This document shows, piece after piece, positions 1-8,513 of a stretch of 64,000 nucleotides of DNA. Origin of the DNA: Microbulbifer salipaludis (lineage in GTDB: Bacteria; Pseudomonadota; Gammaproteobacteria; Pseudomonadales; Cellvibrionaceae); the NCBI RefSeq assembly GCF_017303155.1, contig NZ_JAEKJR010000002.1, positions 1,984,001 through 2,048,000 on the forward strand, given 5' to 3'. How positions within the stretch are numbered: position 1 is the first letter of the stretch; each line of letters starts with the position of its first letter. The notes beneath the pieces are model-generated. The model saw nothing but the letters and a program-made list of their open reading frames with translations. It did no database searches and was not told the origin of the DNA. The position numbers and the translations under genes are program-made.

Positions 1-233
1 AAAGCACCGATTACCAGCGTGAAGGCGACCACCCGGGCATCCCCCGGATTCGCCAGTACCGCCAGCACCCCATCCAGCGCCTGCGCCAGTGAAGCGAAGA
101 ACCCATCGTGATTGAGCAGGAAAAACCCAAGCCAGATTCCGGAAAACAGGGCCAGGTAAACCTGTCGGGTAAGAAGCGCCAAGCCAATCGCGATAAAAGG
201 CGGCAACAGTGTAAGCCAGGAGAGTTCAGTCAT
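1..233 (-). CDS. NhaC-family Na+/H+ antiporter, N-terminal part (cut by window edge)
   Basis: Only the first 77 or so codons are inside the window; the frame stays open to base 1. The ATG at 233 begins MTELSWLTLLPP, followed by two hydrophobic stretches separated by a short polar segment (TRQ). This opening resembles NhaC-type antiporters, which exchange Na+ for protons and in some lineages carry amino or organic acids. The gene lies directly downstream of the murein-peptide hydrolase genes on the same strand. About 100 bp before its start is a copy of the CTATCG-N7-CGATAG element shared by other transport units of the locus. Co-regulation with amino-acid catabolism is therefore likely, but the substrate cannot be told from this fragment. 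Confidence 0.6.
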   Translation of the reverse strand, partial: MTELSWLTLLPPFIAIGLALLTRQVYLALFSGIWLGFFLLNHDGFFASLAQALDGVLAVLANPGDARVVAFTLVIGA

Positions 234-310
234 AAGATGTAAAGCTATTGTTATATTTTTAAAGCAGATGCACGGTTGCCGAAAGCGGTGTCCTGCATAC
301 TAACAGCTGA

Positions 311-330
311 CCGCCAATCAAGATTGGCGG
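311..330. repeat. Perfect inverted repeat between ldcA-like and antiporter genes
   Basis: CCGCCAATC and GATTGGCGG form a 9-bp stem with a 2-nt loop. Neither side has a clear T-run. It could be a weak terminator for the upstream hydrolase operon or a regulatory hairpin in the antiporter leader. Confidence 0.4.
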
Positions 331-333
331 CAG

Positions 334-352
334 TTATCGTTACGGCCGATAG
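334..352. promoter_or_regulatory. LysR-type operator-like box before the antiporter gene
   Basis: TTATCG-N7-CGATAG, a near-perfect inverted repeat containing T-N11-A, lies about 100 bp upstream of the antiporter ATG. The same element precedes both TonB receptor genes, the MFS operon and the aminotransferase gene. It is probably bound by the LysR regulator encoded at 25814-26737 (inference). Confidence 0.55.
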
Positions 353-381
353 CTGTCGCCCTCTCTTGAATGAGAACCCAA

Positions 382-1467
382 TCAGCTGACAACCGATTCC
401 CGCAGCACCAGCGTGCCGGCATCGCCATCCAGCTCTGCCATAGCGCCCACTGGTACCGTGGTCTGGTCTTCCACGTGTCCGATCATCAGACCACGCACGA
501 CCGGTATGCCAAGATCTGCGGTGCGCTCGCGCAGTACGTGTTCCATGCTGAAGGTATTACCGCTGGCTTCCGCATCCGTGAATTTGCCAAATACGATACC
601 TGCGACCTGCTGTAATTTTCCTGCCAGCCAGAGCTGGGTGAGCATACGATCCACCCGGTACGGTGCTTCGCTGACGTCTTCCAGAAACAGAATTTTGCCG
701 CGATAGTCGGGCTCGAAGGGCGTACCGACCAAGCTCGTCATCAGAGACAGGTTTCCGCCAATCAAGCGTCCGCGAGCGCGGCCACCAGCGAAACGGGTGA
801 TGCGATTGCGTTTTTCGACCCGACCCGGGGCCGTGTCAAAGGGTGGCGGCGCGCCCAGCGGGACTGGTCGCTCGCCATGTACCAGCACCTTTTGATACTC
901 GGCCAGGGTGTAGTCGGTGAAGTTCTGTGCGGCAATCGGACCGTGGAAGGTCATTACCCCACTTCGGTGATAGATCGCATTCAACAGCGCGGTTATGTCG
1001 CTATAGCCAAGCAATACTTTGGGATTGTTGCGAATCAATCCGTAATCGATCATGGGCAGGATGCGTGGCGTCCCATAGCCGCCGCGCAGACAGAACACGG
1101 CATCCACATGGCTGTCTGCAAACATCTGGTTGAAATCTTCGGCACGGGCAGCGTCCGGACCCGCGAGGTACTGGGTGCGGCGATACAGGTGCTTGCCCTC
1201 TTTCACCTCGAACCCCAATGAGCGCACGACATCGCCGGCGAAACGAATATCCTCGTCCTCCCAGGCGTTACTCGCCGGTGTAACCAGCCCGACGGTCATG
1301 CCCGCTTCGAGCCGCTTGGGACGCAGCAGACCCATACTCTTCTGGCTGGAATCGCTGCTGCTGTAGCCGGCAGACGCCAATGGGCCACTGTCTCTGGCTG
1401 CACTCGCCGCGGCCGCCCCCAACAGGGGTGTTGACATCATGGACTGGATCAAGGTACGCCGCTGCAT
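382..1467 (-). CDS. LD-carboxypeptidase, S66 family (exported)
   Basis: This 361-residue protein belongs to the LdcA/MccF serine peptidases, which remove the terminal D-Ala from the L,D bond to meso-diaminopimelate in murein tetrapeptides. The expected Ser-Glu-His triad is visible: Ser156 in GYSDIT, Glu263 in FLEDVSE and His331 in GHVEDQTT. Unlike cytoplasmic E. coli LdcA, it has a leader with twin arginines (QRRTLIQS) and an AAAASAA stretch, so it is probably exported, possibly by Tat. It follows the beta-lactamase-like gene by 54 bp on the same strand and probably shares its transcript. A role in trimming scavenged muropeptides outside the cytoplasm fits the neighbours. MccF-like self-immunity is an alternative. 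Confidence 0.85.
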   Translation of the reverse strand: MQRRTLIQSMMSTPLLGAAAASAARDSGPLASAGYSSSDSSQKSMGLLRPKRLEAGMTVGLVTPASNAWEDEDIRFAGDVVRSLGFEVKEGKHLYRRTQYLAGPDAARAEDFNQMFADSHVDAVFCLRGGYGTPRILPMIDYGLIRNNPKVLLGYSDITALLNAIYHRSGVMTFHGPIAAQNFTDYTLAEYQKVLVHGERPVPLGAPPPFDTAPGRVEKRNRITRFAGGRARGRLIGGNLSLMTSLVGTPFEPDYRGKILFLEDVSEAPYRVDRMLTQLWLAGKLQQVAGIVFGKFTDAEASGNTFSMEHVLRERTADLGIPVVRGLMIGHVEDQTTVPVGAMAELDGDAGTLVLRESVVS

Positions 1468-1521
1468 GACTACTCCTGAAAATTATGTCGATAAGTGAAA
1501 TGTTTTCCGGCCCGTCGCTCG

Positions 1522-3111
1522 CTAGTAGCCAGCGGCCGTTTCTACCCGGCTGTCCTGCGGGATCTTTGCAAAGCGCAGATCATGAAAATCGTAACTGAAA
1601 TCTGTACCGCGAGACTTCGCCTGCATGGTGAGTAATAGTGAGCCGGATTCACTGCGATCCGCGATCATCCACGCATCCGCATTCAGACTGCGATCGTCCC
1701 AATGCAGCGCCCAGACACCTTCACTGGCGGACGTCAGGGTTCCCGTCAGTCGCGGTGACTTGAGCGCGCGCCAGCGCAGTGTGTCGCTTTCCATGGAGAT
1801 GTGAATATCACCAAACCAGGGGTCCCGATAGCGCCCGGTCAATTCCGTATCAGGCACCTGGGTAAAGCCTACCGGGGCAGTCAGCTCTTCCGGCTCAACC
1901 GCCTCTGCAGGCGTACCGTATAAATCCTGGAAGTACGCCAGCCAATCCCGCTCTGGCGCTCCCAGATAAGGCTTGAGCAGCCCATAGATCAGTGCCTGGC
2001 GTGCCGCGCCGGCGCTGCGGTTCATCAATACCACCAGTGCCAGATCCTCTTCCGGCACCACCGCCGCCCAGGCATACATGCCAGAAAGGGAGCCGGTATG
2101 ATGGATGACTTTTTTGCCGTGCATGTCCTGCACCCGCCACCCCAGGGCATAGGCATAGAAGTGTCCGCCATCGCGCGCGGCGCGTTCGCTGGAAAAGGGC
2201 ATCAGGGTTTCCGGACGCCACAAACGATCGCGGGTCTGCTCGCTGAACAGTTGCTCCCCATTGGCCAGTACGCCGCCATTCAGCAATACGCGCAGCCAGG
2301 TCAGCATGTCGCCGGCACTACAATGCATTCCACCGGCCGCAGCCAATACGATGGGCTCGTGGCCGGCCAGGTTGGGGGTATCCACCACCAGACCCGCGTC
2401 CTCGAGCCGGTGCGGATCGGCCAGGTTGTCGCGGGCATCACTCGGCACAGGACCCGCATAGCAATTTTGCAGCCCCATGGGTGCAAGCAGGCGTTGTTGT
2501 ACAAAGTCTTCGTAAGACAACCCTGAAAGTTCGGCGATCAGTTCCCCGGCGACAATGTAGAGCAGGTTGTCATAGGCGTAGTCCGCACGAAAACTGCGGG
2601 TAACCGGCAGGTGCGCCAGCCCGCTCATCACATCCGTGCGGGTATAGGTGTTTGGCTGGGGCCACAGCATCAGATCGCCGGCACCCGGGCCCAGTCCGGA
2701 GCGGTGGGTGAGCAGGTCCACAACACGAAATTCGTTACTGATCCACGAATCGCCAAGGCGAAATTCCGGCAGATAGTCCACCACACGCCCATCCCACTCC
2801 AGCTTGCCCTCTTCCACCAGCAGTCCCAAGGCGGCAGTGGTAAACGCCTTGGTGGTGGACGCCAGCTTGAACAGGGTATCGCCGTCGACGGCTTTCGGGC
2901 TCTCCACATTGGTGACCCCGAAGCCGCGCACCAGTAGCGGCTCGCCTTGATGCCAGATCGCCACCGCAGCGCCGGGCACCTGCTCTTCCCGCAGTACGCG
3001 CTCCACGTAAGTCTCCGCATCGCTGTGGCTCAGGGGTTCCCGCTGACACCCGGCGAGCAGGGCGAAGGCGAAAACACAAACAAAAGTAGCGGATGCGAAA
3101 AATCGGTTCAT
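1522..3111 (-). CDS. Beta-lactamase-fold serine hydrolase lipoprotein
   Basis: The 529-residue protein has a lipoprotein signal ending in LLAGC (Cys22), then a class C beta-lactamase-type domain with the nucleophile motif STTK (Ser85, Lys88), a YDN-type tyrosine motif and a HTGSLSG triad motif. A roughly 120-residue C-terminal domain follows, as in DUF3471-type members. Relatives include D-aminopeptidases, DD-carboxypeptidases and esterases, and true beta-lactamases are a minority. Given its murein-degrading neighbours it probably acts on D-amino-acid-containing peptides, but the substrate cannot be read from the sequence. It is the first gene of the unit that continues into the LD-carboxypeptidase. 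Its promoter region carries a pair of GAATAA/TTATTC palindromes shared with the divergent gene. Confidence 0.8.
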   Translation of the reverse strand: MNRFFASATFVCVFAFALLAGCQREPLSHSDAETYVERVLREEQVPGAAVAIWHQGEPLLVRGFGVTNVESPKAVDGDTLFKLASTTKAFTTAALGLLVEEGKLEWDGRVVDYLPEFRLGDSWISNEFRVVDLLTHRSGLGPGAGDLMLWPQPNTYTRTDVMSGLAHLPVTRSFRADYAYDNLLYIVAGELIAELSGLSYEDFVQQRLLAPMGLQNCYAGPVPSDARDNLADPHRLEDAGLVVDTPNLAGHEPIVLAAAGGMHCSAGDMLTWLRVLLNGGVLANGEQLFSEQTRDRLWRPETLMPFSSERAARDGGHFYAYALGWRVQDMHGKKVIHHTGSLSGMYAWAAVVPEEDLALVVLMNRSAGAARQALIYGLLKPYLGAPERDWLAYFQDLYGTPAEAVEPEELTAPVGFTQVPDTELTGRYRDPWFGDIHISMESDTLRWRALKSPRLTGTLTSASEGVWALHWDDRSLNADAWMIADRSESGSLLLTMQAKSRGTDFSYDFHDLRFAKIPQDSRVETAAGY

Positions 3112-3176
3112 AGAGCCAGGGTCTCCGTTAAAGGGCGCGGATTACTGGAAGCGGACTTGACGCCGCGCGCGCATCA

Positions 3177-3222
3177 GAATAATTTATCAACCATAGAAAT
3201 TTATGTAAATAATAAATTATTC
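3177..3222. promoter_or_regulatory. Tandem RpiR-type operator candidates in a divergent promoter
   Basis: Two copies of a 13-bp palindrome, GAATAATTTATCA (3177-3189) and TAATAAATTATTC (3210-3222), have centres 33 bp apart, three helical turns. Seen together, GAATAATTTAT and ATAAATTATTC also form a long inverted repeat. They sit between the divergent beta-lactamase-like and transglutaminase genes. Perfect copies occur before the NlpC/P60-epimerase-rpiR operon and before nagZ. Confidence 0.6.
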
Positions 3223-3298
3223 CGCACGCTGGCCTGCTCCCCCTCGGAGCTGGAGCGTCTAAAGCGTGCCCATCAAATTGCCTACAAAGGAGTGGACC

Positions 3299-4792
3299 GT
3301 GAGCCGACAATCCCCCCCTGACACAAAGACCCGCCCACGCTCATACCTTTACGCCGCCATCCTTGCAGCGACTATTCTGCCTTCCTCGACCGTGATGGCA
3401 GCGTCGGATGCTTTGGTAGAATTACAAGCACAAATCGACAAGGGGCATTACAAAACGGCGAAACTGGAAATCAGCGCGATGCAGCAAAAGGAACCGGATC
3501 ATCCCGACAACTCGACGCTGGCCTTTGAAGCCGAGCGCATGCGCCGGATCGAAATGGAATTCACCATCCCCCCGGAGCAGCTACTCACCTCCATCCGCCG
3601 CTATATTCCCGACGCCACCGAGGAAGACCTATCGCGCTGGAATACAGCGGGCCTTCTGGAATACAAAATCATCAATGGTGAGCAACGCTACTTCAACAAG
3701 GCCGCCTACAACCTGGTGCATATCTCCGATGAAGCCGCCGCACGCACCGCGGACTACCGGCGCTTCACCGACCGGGCGCCGCTCTACCGCCTGCACCCGC
3801 ACCACAGCGCCGTGATTGAAGCGCACACTGGTGGCGAAGCGCCACTGCGCCAGCGACTGGCCATCACCTATTCCCTCACGGTCGATGCCGACGCGGTACC
3901 GGACGGAGAAACCCTGCGCGCCTGGATTCCCTTCCCCAAGGAACTCCCAGGACGGCAGGAAAACATCACCCTGCTCAACAGCACCCCCGCGGAACACCAG
4001 CTGGCACCCGCAGACACTCCCCAGCGCACCATTTATTTTGAGAAAACCGCGCGCGCCGGAGTGCCCACCGAGTTTTCCGTGGAGTACGCGTTTGACAGCT
4101 TGTCCCGCTATTTTTCTATTGATCCGGCCAAGACCGAGCCGGTGGATGGGCAGGCTCTCAGCGCTTTTTTAGAAGAGCGCACCCCACACATACAGTTCAC
4201 CCCCGAGTTACGCGCCCTGTCCCAGCGTATCGTGGGCGACGAAACCAACCCCTACCGTATCGCGCAGAAGCTGTTTACCCATGTGGATCAGATCCCCTGG
4301 GCGGGCGCACGCGAGTACTCCACCATCCGCAATATCAGTCAGTATGCTGCTCACGCAGGCCATGCCGACTGCGGCCAGCAAACCCTGTTGCTGATAACCC
4401 TGATGCGCATGAACGGCATTCCCGCGCGCTGGCAATCCGGCTGGGAATTTTCACCGGAGTCCTTTGACACCATGCACGACTGGGGGGAGTTTTATCTGGC
4501 CCCGTACGGCTGGATGCCGATGGATGTCACCCACGGCGTGCTGGAAAGCGCGTCAGACGCCGAGCGCTGGTTTTACCTGGGTGGACTGGATAGCTACCGG
4601 CTGATTTTCAATACCGACTACAGTCAACCTTTCACACCGGCCAAGCACCATTTCCGCTCGGAAACCGTCGACAGCCAACGCGGCGAGGTCGAGTGGCGTG
4701 GTGGCAACCTGTATTTTGATCAGTGGGATTACAAGATGCAGTGGCAGCCGGTAACCGCAGAGAACAAAAATTTGCAGACCGCCGGCCAGTAA
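3299..4792 (+). CDS. Exported transglutaminase-fold peptidase-like protein
   Basis: The start is the GTG at 3299. A strong AAAGGAG lies 6 bp before it, and translation then begins with a Sec signal (hydrophobic AAILAATILP, ending VMA-AS); an upstream in-frame ATG at 3266 would put a charged extension before the signal. The 497-residue product has a transglutaminase-core domain in its C-terminal half. The triad is Cys358 (ADCGQQ), His393 (MHDWGE) and Asp409 (PMDV). Such domains cleave or rearrange peptide bonds and occur in periplasmic peptidases. The N-terminal half is unassigned. It is divergent from the beta-lactamase-like gene and shares its palindromic operators. Peptidoglycan peptide processing is inferred from context only. 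Confidence 0.8.
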   Translation: MSRQSPPDTKTRPRSYLYAAILAATILPSSTVMAASDALVELQAQIDKGHYKTAKLEISAMQQKEPDHPDNSTLAFEAERMRRIEMEFTIPPEQLLTSIRRYIPDATEEDLSRWNTAGLLEYKIINGEQRYFNKAAYNLVHISDEAAARTADYRRFTDRAPLYRLHPHHSAVIEAHTGGEAPLRQRLAITYSLTVDADAVPDGETLRAWIPFPKELPGRQENITLLNSTPAEHQLAPADTPQRTIYFEKTARAGVPTEFSVEYAFDSLSRYFSIDPAKTEPVDGQALSAFLEERTPHIQFTPELRALSQRIVGDETNPYRIAQKLFTHVDQIPWAGAREYSTIRNISQYAAHAGHADCGQQTLLLITLMRMNGIPARWQSGWEFSPESFDTMHDWGEFYLAPYGWMPMDVTHGVLESASDAERWFYLGGLDSYRLIFNTDYSQPFTPAKHHFRSETVDSQRGEVEWRGGNLYFDQWDYKMQWQPVTAENKNLQTAGQ

Positions 4793-4830
4793 CGGCCGAC
4801 ACTTAGCGGCGACTCTTCAATGCAAAAATT

Positions 4831-4864
4831 AAGGCCGCCGGATGCTGATCCGGCGGCCTTTAAA
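4831..4864. terminator. Bidirectional intrinsic terminator
   Basis: GGCCGCCGGAT and ATCCGGCGGCC form an 11-bp GC-rich stem with a 4-nt loop. It is flanked by AAAATTAA on the left and TTTAAAA on the right, so it can stop the convergent transglutaminase gene and rpiR operon. Confidence 0.85.
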
Positions 4865-4901
4865 ATAGTTAAAACTGGAAGGGATCCTCTTCGCCGACCG
4901 G

Positions 4902-5702
4902 TTACTTCGCCCCCTCGAGCAACCCACTGACAAGCGCCTCAATCACATGCAGCTGTGCGGAGCGGAACAACAAGCGCTGCAGCGCCTCTTCGTCCTCCGA
5001 GGGCACCACGTACAGGCGGATGTCGGAATGGATACTGGCGGCGTTATAGTTGTACCGGGTGAGGCTCAGCACCTTCACCCCGTGCTCTCGCGCCCGGTTC
5101 GCCACCTCGACAAGCGATTCCTCGCCGCCGAAATCGCACAGAATACACAGTAGATCCTCATCCCGGAGAGAATCCGCAATGCGATTTTGCAAGGGCCCAC
5201 CCTCGTCAAAAACCGCCCAGCAGCCGAGTTCCAGCAGCTGGTGCGTAAGATACCGCGCAACCGATACCGAGCCCGAACAGGCGGATATCTGAATACAGCG
5301 CGCCTCGCGGATAGCATTGATTGCCGCCGACAGCTGCTCCGATTCATTGATGCTGACCGTATTCTCCAGTACCTCGAGCTTTTTTTGCCCCAGGGTACTG
5401 AGCACGCTATCGGACTGGGTGAAGTGCCGGGATTTTTCCTCATCTGCCGCGATACCGGCGCCCGCGTACGATTCGTACACCGCAAGCTTCAGGCTGGGAT
5501 AGCCCCGGTAACCGAGCTTTTGCGAGAACTTGACCACACTGGACTGGCTTACCCCCACCGCATCCGCCAACTGGGATGAAGAGTAATCGCGCAATAATTG
5601 CGTGTTTTCCAGAATAAAGTCCGCGAGCTTGCGTTCGTTTACCGACATCTGATCGCGCATGGCGCGCATTTTCAAAAGACAGGTCATGGGGTGCTCTATC
5701 AC
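4902..5702 (-). CDS. MurR/RpiR-family transcriptional regulator
   Basis: This 266-residue protein has an N-terminal RpiR helix-turn-helix (SSSQLADAVGVSQSSVVKFSQKLGYRGYP) and a C-terminal SIS domain (QISACSGSVSVARYL...), which in this family binds sugar phosphates. E. coli MurR, for example, senses MurNAc-6-phosphate. It is the last gene of the NlpC/P60-epimerase operon, 18 bp after the epimerase, which suggests autoregulation through the GAATAAATTATTC palindrome upstream of that operon. The start is uncertain: GTG 5702 has GGAG very close to it, and ATG 5687 is the alternative. No MurNAc-6-P etherase or kinase lies in the window, so its effector may differ from that of MurR. Confidence 0.85.
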   Translation of the reverse strand: MIEHPMTCLLKMRAMRDQMSVNERKLADFILENTQLLRDYSSSQLADAVGVSQSSVVKFSQKLGYRGYPSLKLAVYESYAGAGIAADEEKSRHFTQSDSVLSTLGQKKLEVLENTVSINESEQLSAAINAIREARCIQISACSGSVSVARYLTHQLLELGCWAVFDEGGPLQNRIADSLRDEDLLCILCDFGGEESLVEVANRAREHGVKVLSLTRYNYNAASIHSDIRLYVVPSEDEEALQRLLFRSAQLHVIEALVSGLLEGAK

Positions 5703-5720
5703 TCCGCTTCATGCTGGCCC

Positions 5721-6815
5721 TCAGGCCAGCAGCTGCAGGCCTTCGATCTTTTCAATACCGAGGCCCGGGGTTTCGTTCAGAATGATATCCGCATCCTTGT
5801 AGGAAGCGCCACCGACTATCGGGTCGTATTGGCACAGCGACGGTACATCCAGATCCAGCTTAGACACCACCGGCGCCTTCGCTGCCGCCATATGCGCCGC
5901 CGCTGAGACACCGATACTGGTTTCCAGCATACATCCGACCATACACTCTACGTCGTGCAGCTCTGCGATATCGGCGATCTTCAGCGCATTGGAAATACCG
6001 CCGGTTTTCATCAGCTTGATGTTAATGATGTCCGCCGCGCGCTGGTCGATGACCTTCATCACCTCCTGCGGGCCGAACACGCTCTCGTCCGCCATGATCG
6101 GCGTTCTGACGCGCTCCGCGATATAGCGCATGCCCTCAAGATTATTGGCCTTCACCGGCTGCTCTACGAGCTCCAGCAGCACCCCGGCCTCTTCCAGACC
6201 GCGAATGGCAAGTACCGCCTGCTTGGGGCTCCAGCCCTGGTTCGCATCCAGGCGCAACAGCGCGCGCCCTTTTACTGCGGCATACACCGCGCGAATACGC
6301 TCGATATCCAGCCCGATATCTTTACCCACCTTGAGCTTCAGAATCTCAAAACCGCGATCCACCGCACTTTCCGCGTCGGCGACCATCTTTTCGATATAGT
6401 CGACGCTGATGGTGATATCGGTGGTCAGGCTATTTTCTCCACCACCGAGAATACGGTAGAGCGGCGTTTTATAGCTCTGCGCAAACAGGTCGAACAGCGC
6501 AATTTCCACCGCGGCCTTGGCACTGGTGTTGTTGATCATCGCCCCCTGAATCTGCCGCGTAAGGCGGTTGAGATCCGCCACCTCGCGATCCAGCAGCAGG
6601 GGCGTAAATACCGTGCGCACCGCTTCGATCACAGAGCCGTGGGTATCACCAGTAATCACCGCCGTTGCGGGCGCATTACCATAGCCAATATGCCCGGTGT
6701 CCGTCTCCAGCATCACCACCACATCCTCTACCGCGTCCACGGTTCTCAATGCAGTCTTGAACGGGGTTACCAGAGGAACCCGCAACATGCCCAGCTTTAC
6801 GTCTACGATTTTCAT
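5721..6815 (-). CDS. L-Ala-D/L-Glu dipeptide epimerase (enolase superfamily)
   Basis: The 364-residue protein aligns by eye with muconate-lactonizing-type enolase-superfamily epimerases such as YcjG and YkfB. Its active-site set is complete and nearly in register with YkfB: the KxK motif (Lys160, Lys162), metal ligands Asp190, Glu218 and Asp243, and the opposite-face base Lys267. These enzymes turn L-Ala-D-Glu, released from murein peptides, into L-Ala-L-Glu that ordinary dipeptidases can cleave. It sits 11 bp after the NlpC/P60 gene, whose product could supply that dipeptide, matching the ykfB-ykfC pairing of Bacillus. Other dipeptide specificities are possible within the family, but the neighbours strongly favour the murein dipeptide. 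Confidence 0.9.
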   Translation of the reverse strand: MKIVDVKLGMLRVPLVTPFKTALRTVDAVEDVVVMLETDTGHIGYGNAPATAVITGDTHGSVIEAVRTVFTPLLLDREVADLNRLTRQIQGAMINNTSAKAAVEIALFDLFAQSYKTPLYRILGGGENSLTTDITISVDYIEKMVADAESAVDRGFEILKLKVGKDIGLDIERIRAVYAAVKGRALLRLDANQGWSPKQAVLAIRGLEEAGVLLELVEQPVKANNLEGMRYIAERVRTPIMADESVFGPQEVMKVIDQRAADIINIKLMKTGGISNALKIADIAELHDVECMVGCMLETSIGVSAAAHMAAAKAPVVSKLDLDVPSLCQYDPIVGGASYKDADIILNETPGLGIEKIEGLQLLA

Positions 6816-6826
6816 GGCGGCACCAA

Positions 6827-8272
6827 TCAGATAATAGTTTTGATGGCATAGATGCCATCGATATAGCTTTTTTCTTCACTGAGCCGCATCGGACTCAACG
6901 GAGTAATGGAAACGCCGGAAAGCGTACCCCGATACATGGATTCGTCGGTCTGGTAGTAGCTGAGCCCGGTGACATCGTGAATCACATAGGGCTCACCATC
7001 CACCTGGCCGATGTACATCATGACGTGGCCGGGGATATAAATCAGATCCCCAACTCGCAGCGCAGCAATGGCCTCAGCGCGCGCAGCGTGATCTTCCGGC
7101 CCAAATCGCTTCGTCGGTGCAAAGTCACTTTTACCCTGCTGGCCAGAATTGCGCGGCATCAGGATGCCAAAGGACTTGTACACCTCGCCCACGAAGCCGG
7201 TACAGTCACGCCCGTTGTAGTCGTGGCCCCACCCGTAGCGCTCACCAAGAAATTTGAACGCCTGCTGCAGCACCAACGACGGCCGGTACTCAAGCAACCC
7301 CGGCGTAACATCCTGAGCGCGACCGATCAGCGTGGGCTCAAAAGCCAGCGCACCCTGTGCATCGCGCACCGGCAAGGCAACGATGTAACTGGCGTGCGGG
7401 TTCTGGCCATTTACGTTATGCCCCACATCCGCCGCGCTTAACAGCGGCAAAGATACCCCCATGTCCAGCACAACCTCAGACGTGCGTGGATCCACCGGGT
7501 TGTAATTGGTTCTCACCTGGGCGCCAGTCACAGTCAAGCGGGGCGACTGCCTGTGCCACCGATCAATCGCACCGCGCTCCCCAATGGCCACCGCCCGTTT
7601 GGGCAGCCAGGCGGCATAGTGATAGTTCACCGCAAACCACCATTCACCATCGGCACTTTCGTGCAAAATCGCCAGGCGCTGACCGGGGAACACGCCGGTT
7701 TCCTGGAAGCGATCGAGATCCATGTCGCCCGCGTTTTTCAAGACCCGAGTATCTGTGGGATAGCTGCGCATACTTGCGCGCTCTACTACCACACCCCAGC
7801 GAACCTTGACCTGCTCAGGCACCGCGGAACGCTGGACAGCAGCATCCAGCTGCGCGTAGTCCCTCTCGGTAAACAAAGAGCCGTCAACACGATAACGCGG
7901 CGAAGATGCCGGGCGGCTCACCTGATTGATCATATCGATGACGCGGTCCCCGGAAACATCGCTGGGGAACTGATCGAGGTTGTTGAGAAAGGGATCGCTT
8001 CCCAGGCTTTTTGCGTTCAGGGTCTGAATTTCTTCGGCTCTCAAGCGCGCGGCATCACTACTCAGACGGCGCTGCCAGAATTCAGGCCGCAACATACGCT
8101 CCTGCAATTGCGGAACGTCTGTCTCGAACTTGACGGAAGCAAAAGAGAGGGGAACCGATGCATTTATTTTCTGAGGTTCTACAGAATGTGTATCGTGCGG
8201 CTTATCACAGGCAACGAGAACCAGACCAAGCGCGCTGAACGCCCATGCTCGAAGAAATGATTGCGACTTCAC
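6827..8272 (-). CDS. SH3 + NlpC/P60 endopeptidase lipoprotein (YkfC-like)
   Basis: I chose the GTG at 8272 because GGTGGAG precedes it and translation then starts directly with the signal; the ATG at 8296 has no ribosome site. The 481-residue product has a lipobox LVLVAC, about 300 residues including bacterial SH3-like segments (RASMRSYPTD, DRFQETGVFPGQRLAILHE), and a C-terminal NlpC/P60 domain. Its triad is Cys356 (GRDCTGF), His416 (PGHVMMYIG) and a third His in VIHDVTG. This architecture matches gamma-D-Glu-diaminopimelate endopeptidases such as YkfC, which release L-Ala-D-Glu from free murein peptides. That dipeptide is the substrate of the next gene. Outer-membrane anchoring would place cleavage in the periplasm. 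Confidence 0.88.
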   Translation of the reverse strand: MKSQSFLRAWAFSALGLVLVACDKPHDTHSVEPQKINASVPLSFASVKFETDVPQLQERMLRPEFWQRRLSSDAARLRAEEIQTLNAKSLGSDPFLNNLDQFPSDVSGDRVIDMINQVSRPASSPRYRVDGSLFTERDYAQLDAAVQRSAVPEQVKVRWGVVVERASMRSYPTDTRVLKNAGDMDLDRFQETGVFPGQRLAILHESADGEWWFAVNYHYAAWLPKRAVAIGERGAIDRWHRQSPRLTVTGAQVRTNYNPVDPRTSEVVLDMGVSLPLLSAADVGHNVNGQNPHASYIVALPVRDAQGALAFEPTLIGRAQDVTPGLLEYRPSLVLQQAFKFLGERYGWGHDYNGRDCTGFVGEVYKSFGILMPRNSGQQGKSDFAPTKRFGPEDHAARAEAIAALRVGDLIYIPGHVMMYIGQVDGEPYVIHDVTGLSYYQTDESMYRGTLSGVSITPLSPMRLSEEKSYIDGIYAIKTII

Positions 8273-8363
8273 CGCTCCACCCCACTTGCAGATCATGTCT
8301 AGCCAGTATCCATTATTGCTCTTAAAACTTATGCCATTCTAAAACAAAAACGGCACCGAATAC

Positions 8364-8376
8364 GAATAAATTATTC
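8364..8376. promoter_or_regulatory. RpiR-type operator candidate, perfect palindrome
   Basis: GAATAAATTATTC lies 92 bp upstream of the GTG start of the NlpC/P60-epimerase-rpiR operon in very AT-rich DNA. It is identical, apart from the central W, to the site before nagZ (22787-22799). Autoregulation by the RpiR protein is the natural reading but is inferred. Confidence 0.6.
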
Positions 8377-8445
8377 AAAAAAAATAGCTATATATAATTT
8401 AATAGTCACAGCGAAAACGCTCTCAAAAAAGTCTACCCACAAAGA

Positions 8446-8474
8446 AAAAAGCCCCGGCAAAGCCGGGGCAAGTA
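8446..8474 (-). terminator. Intrinsic terminator of the first TonB receptor gene
   Basis: On the minus strand GCCCCGGC-TTT-GCCGGGGC is followed by TTTTTTC. It sits about 40 bp after the receptor stop codon, separating it from the NlpC/P60 operon. Confidence 0.85.
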
Positions 8475-8513
8475 CGTACGATCTAGGAGAGTTATTCGTG
8501 CAGCTAATCAAAC

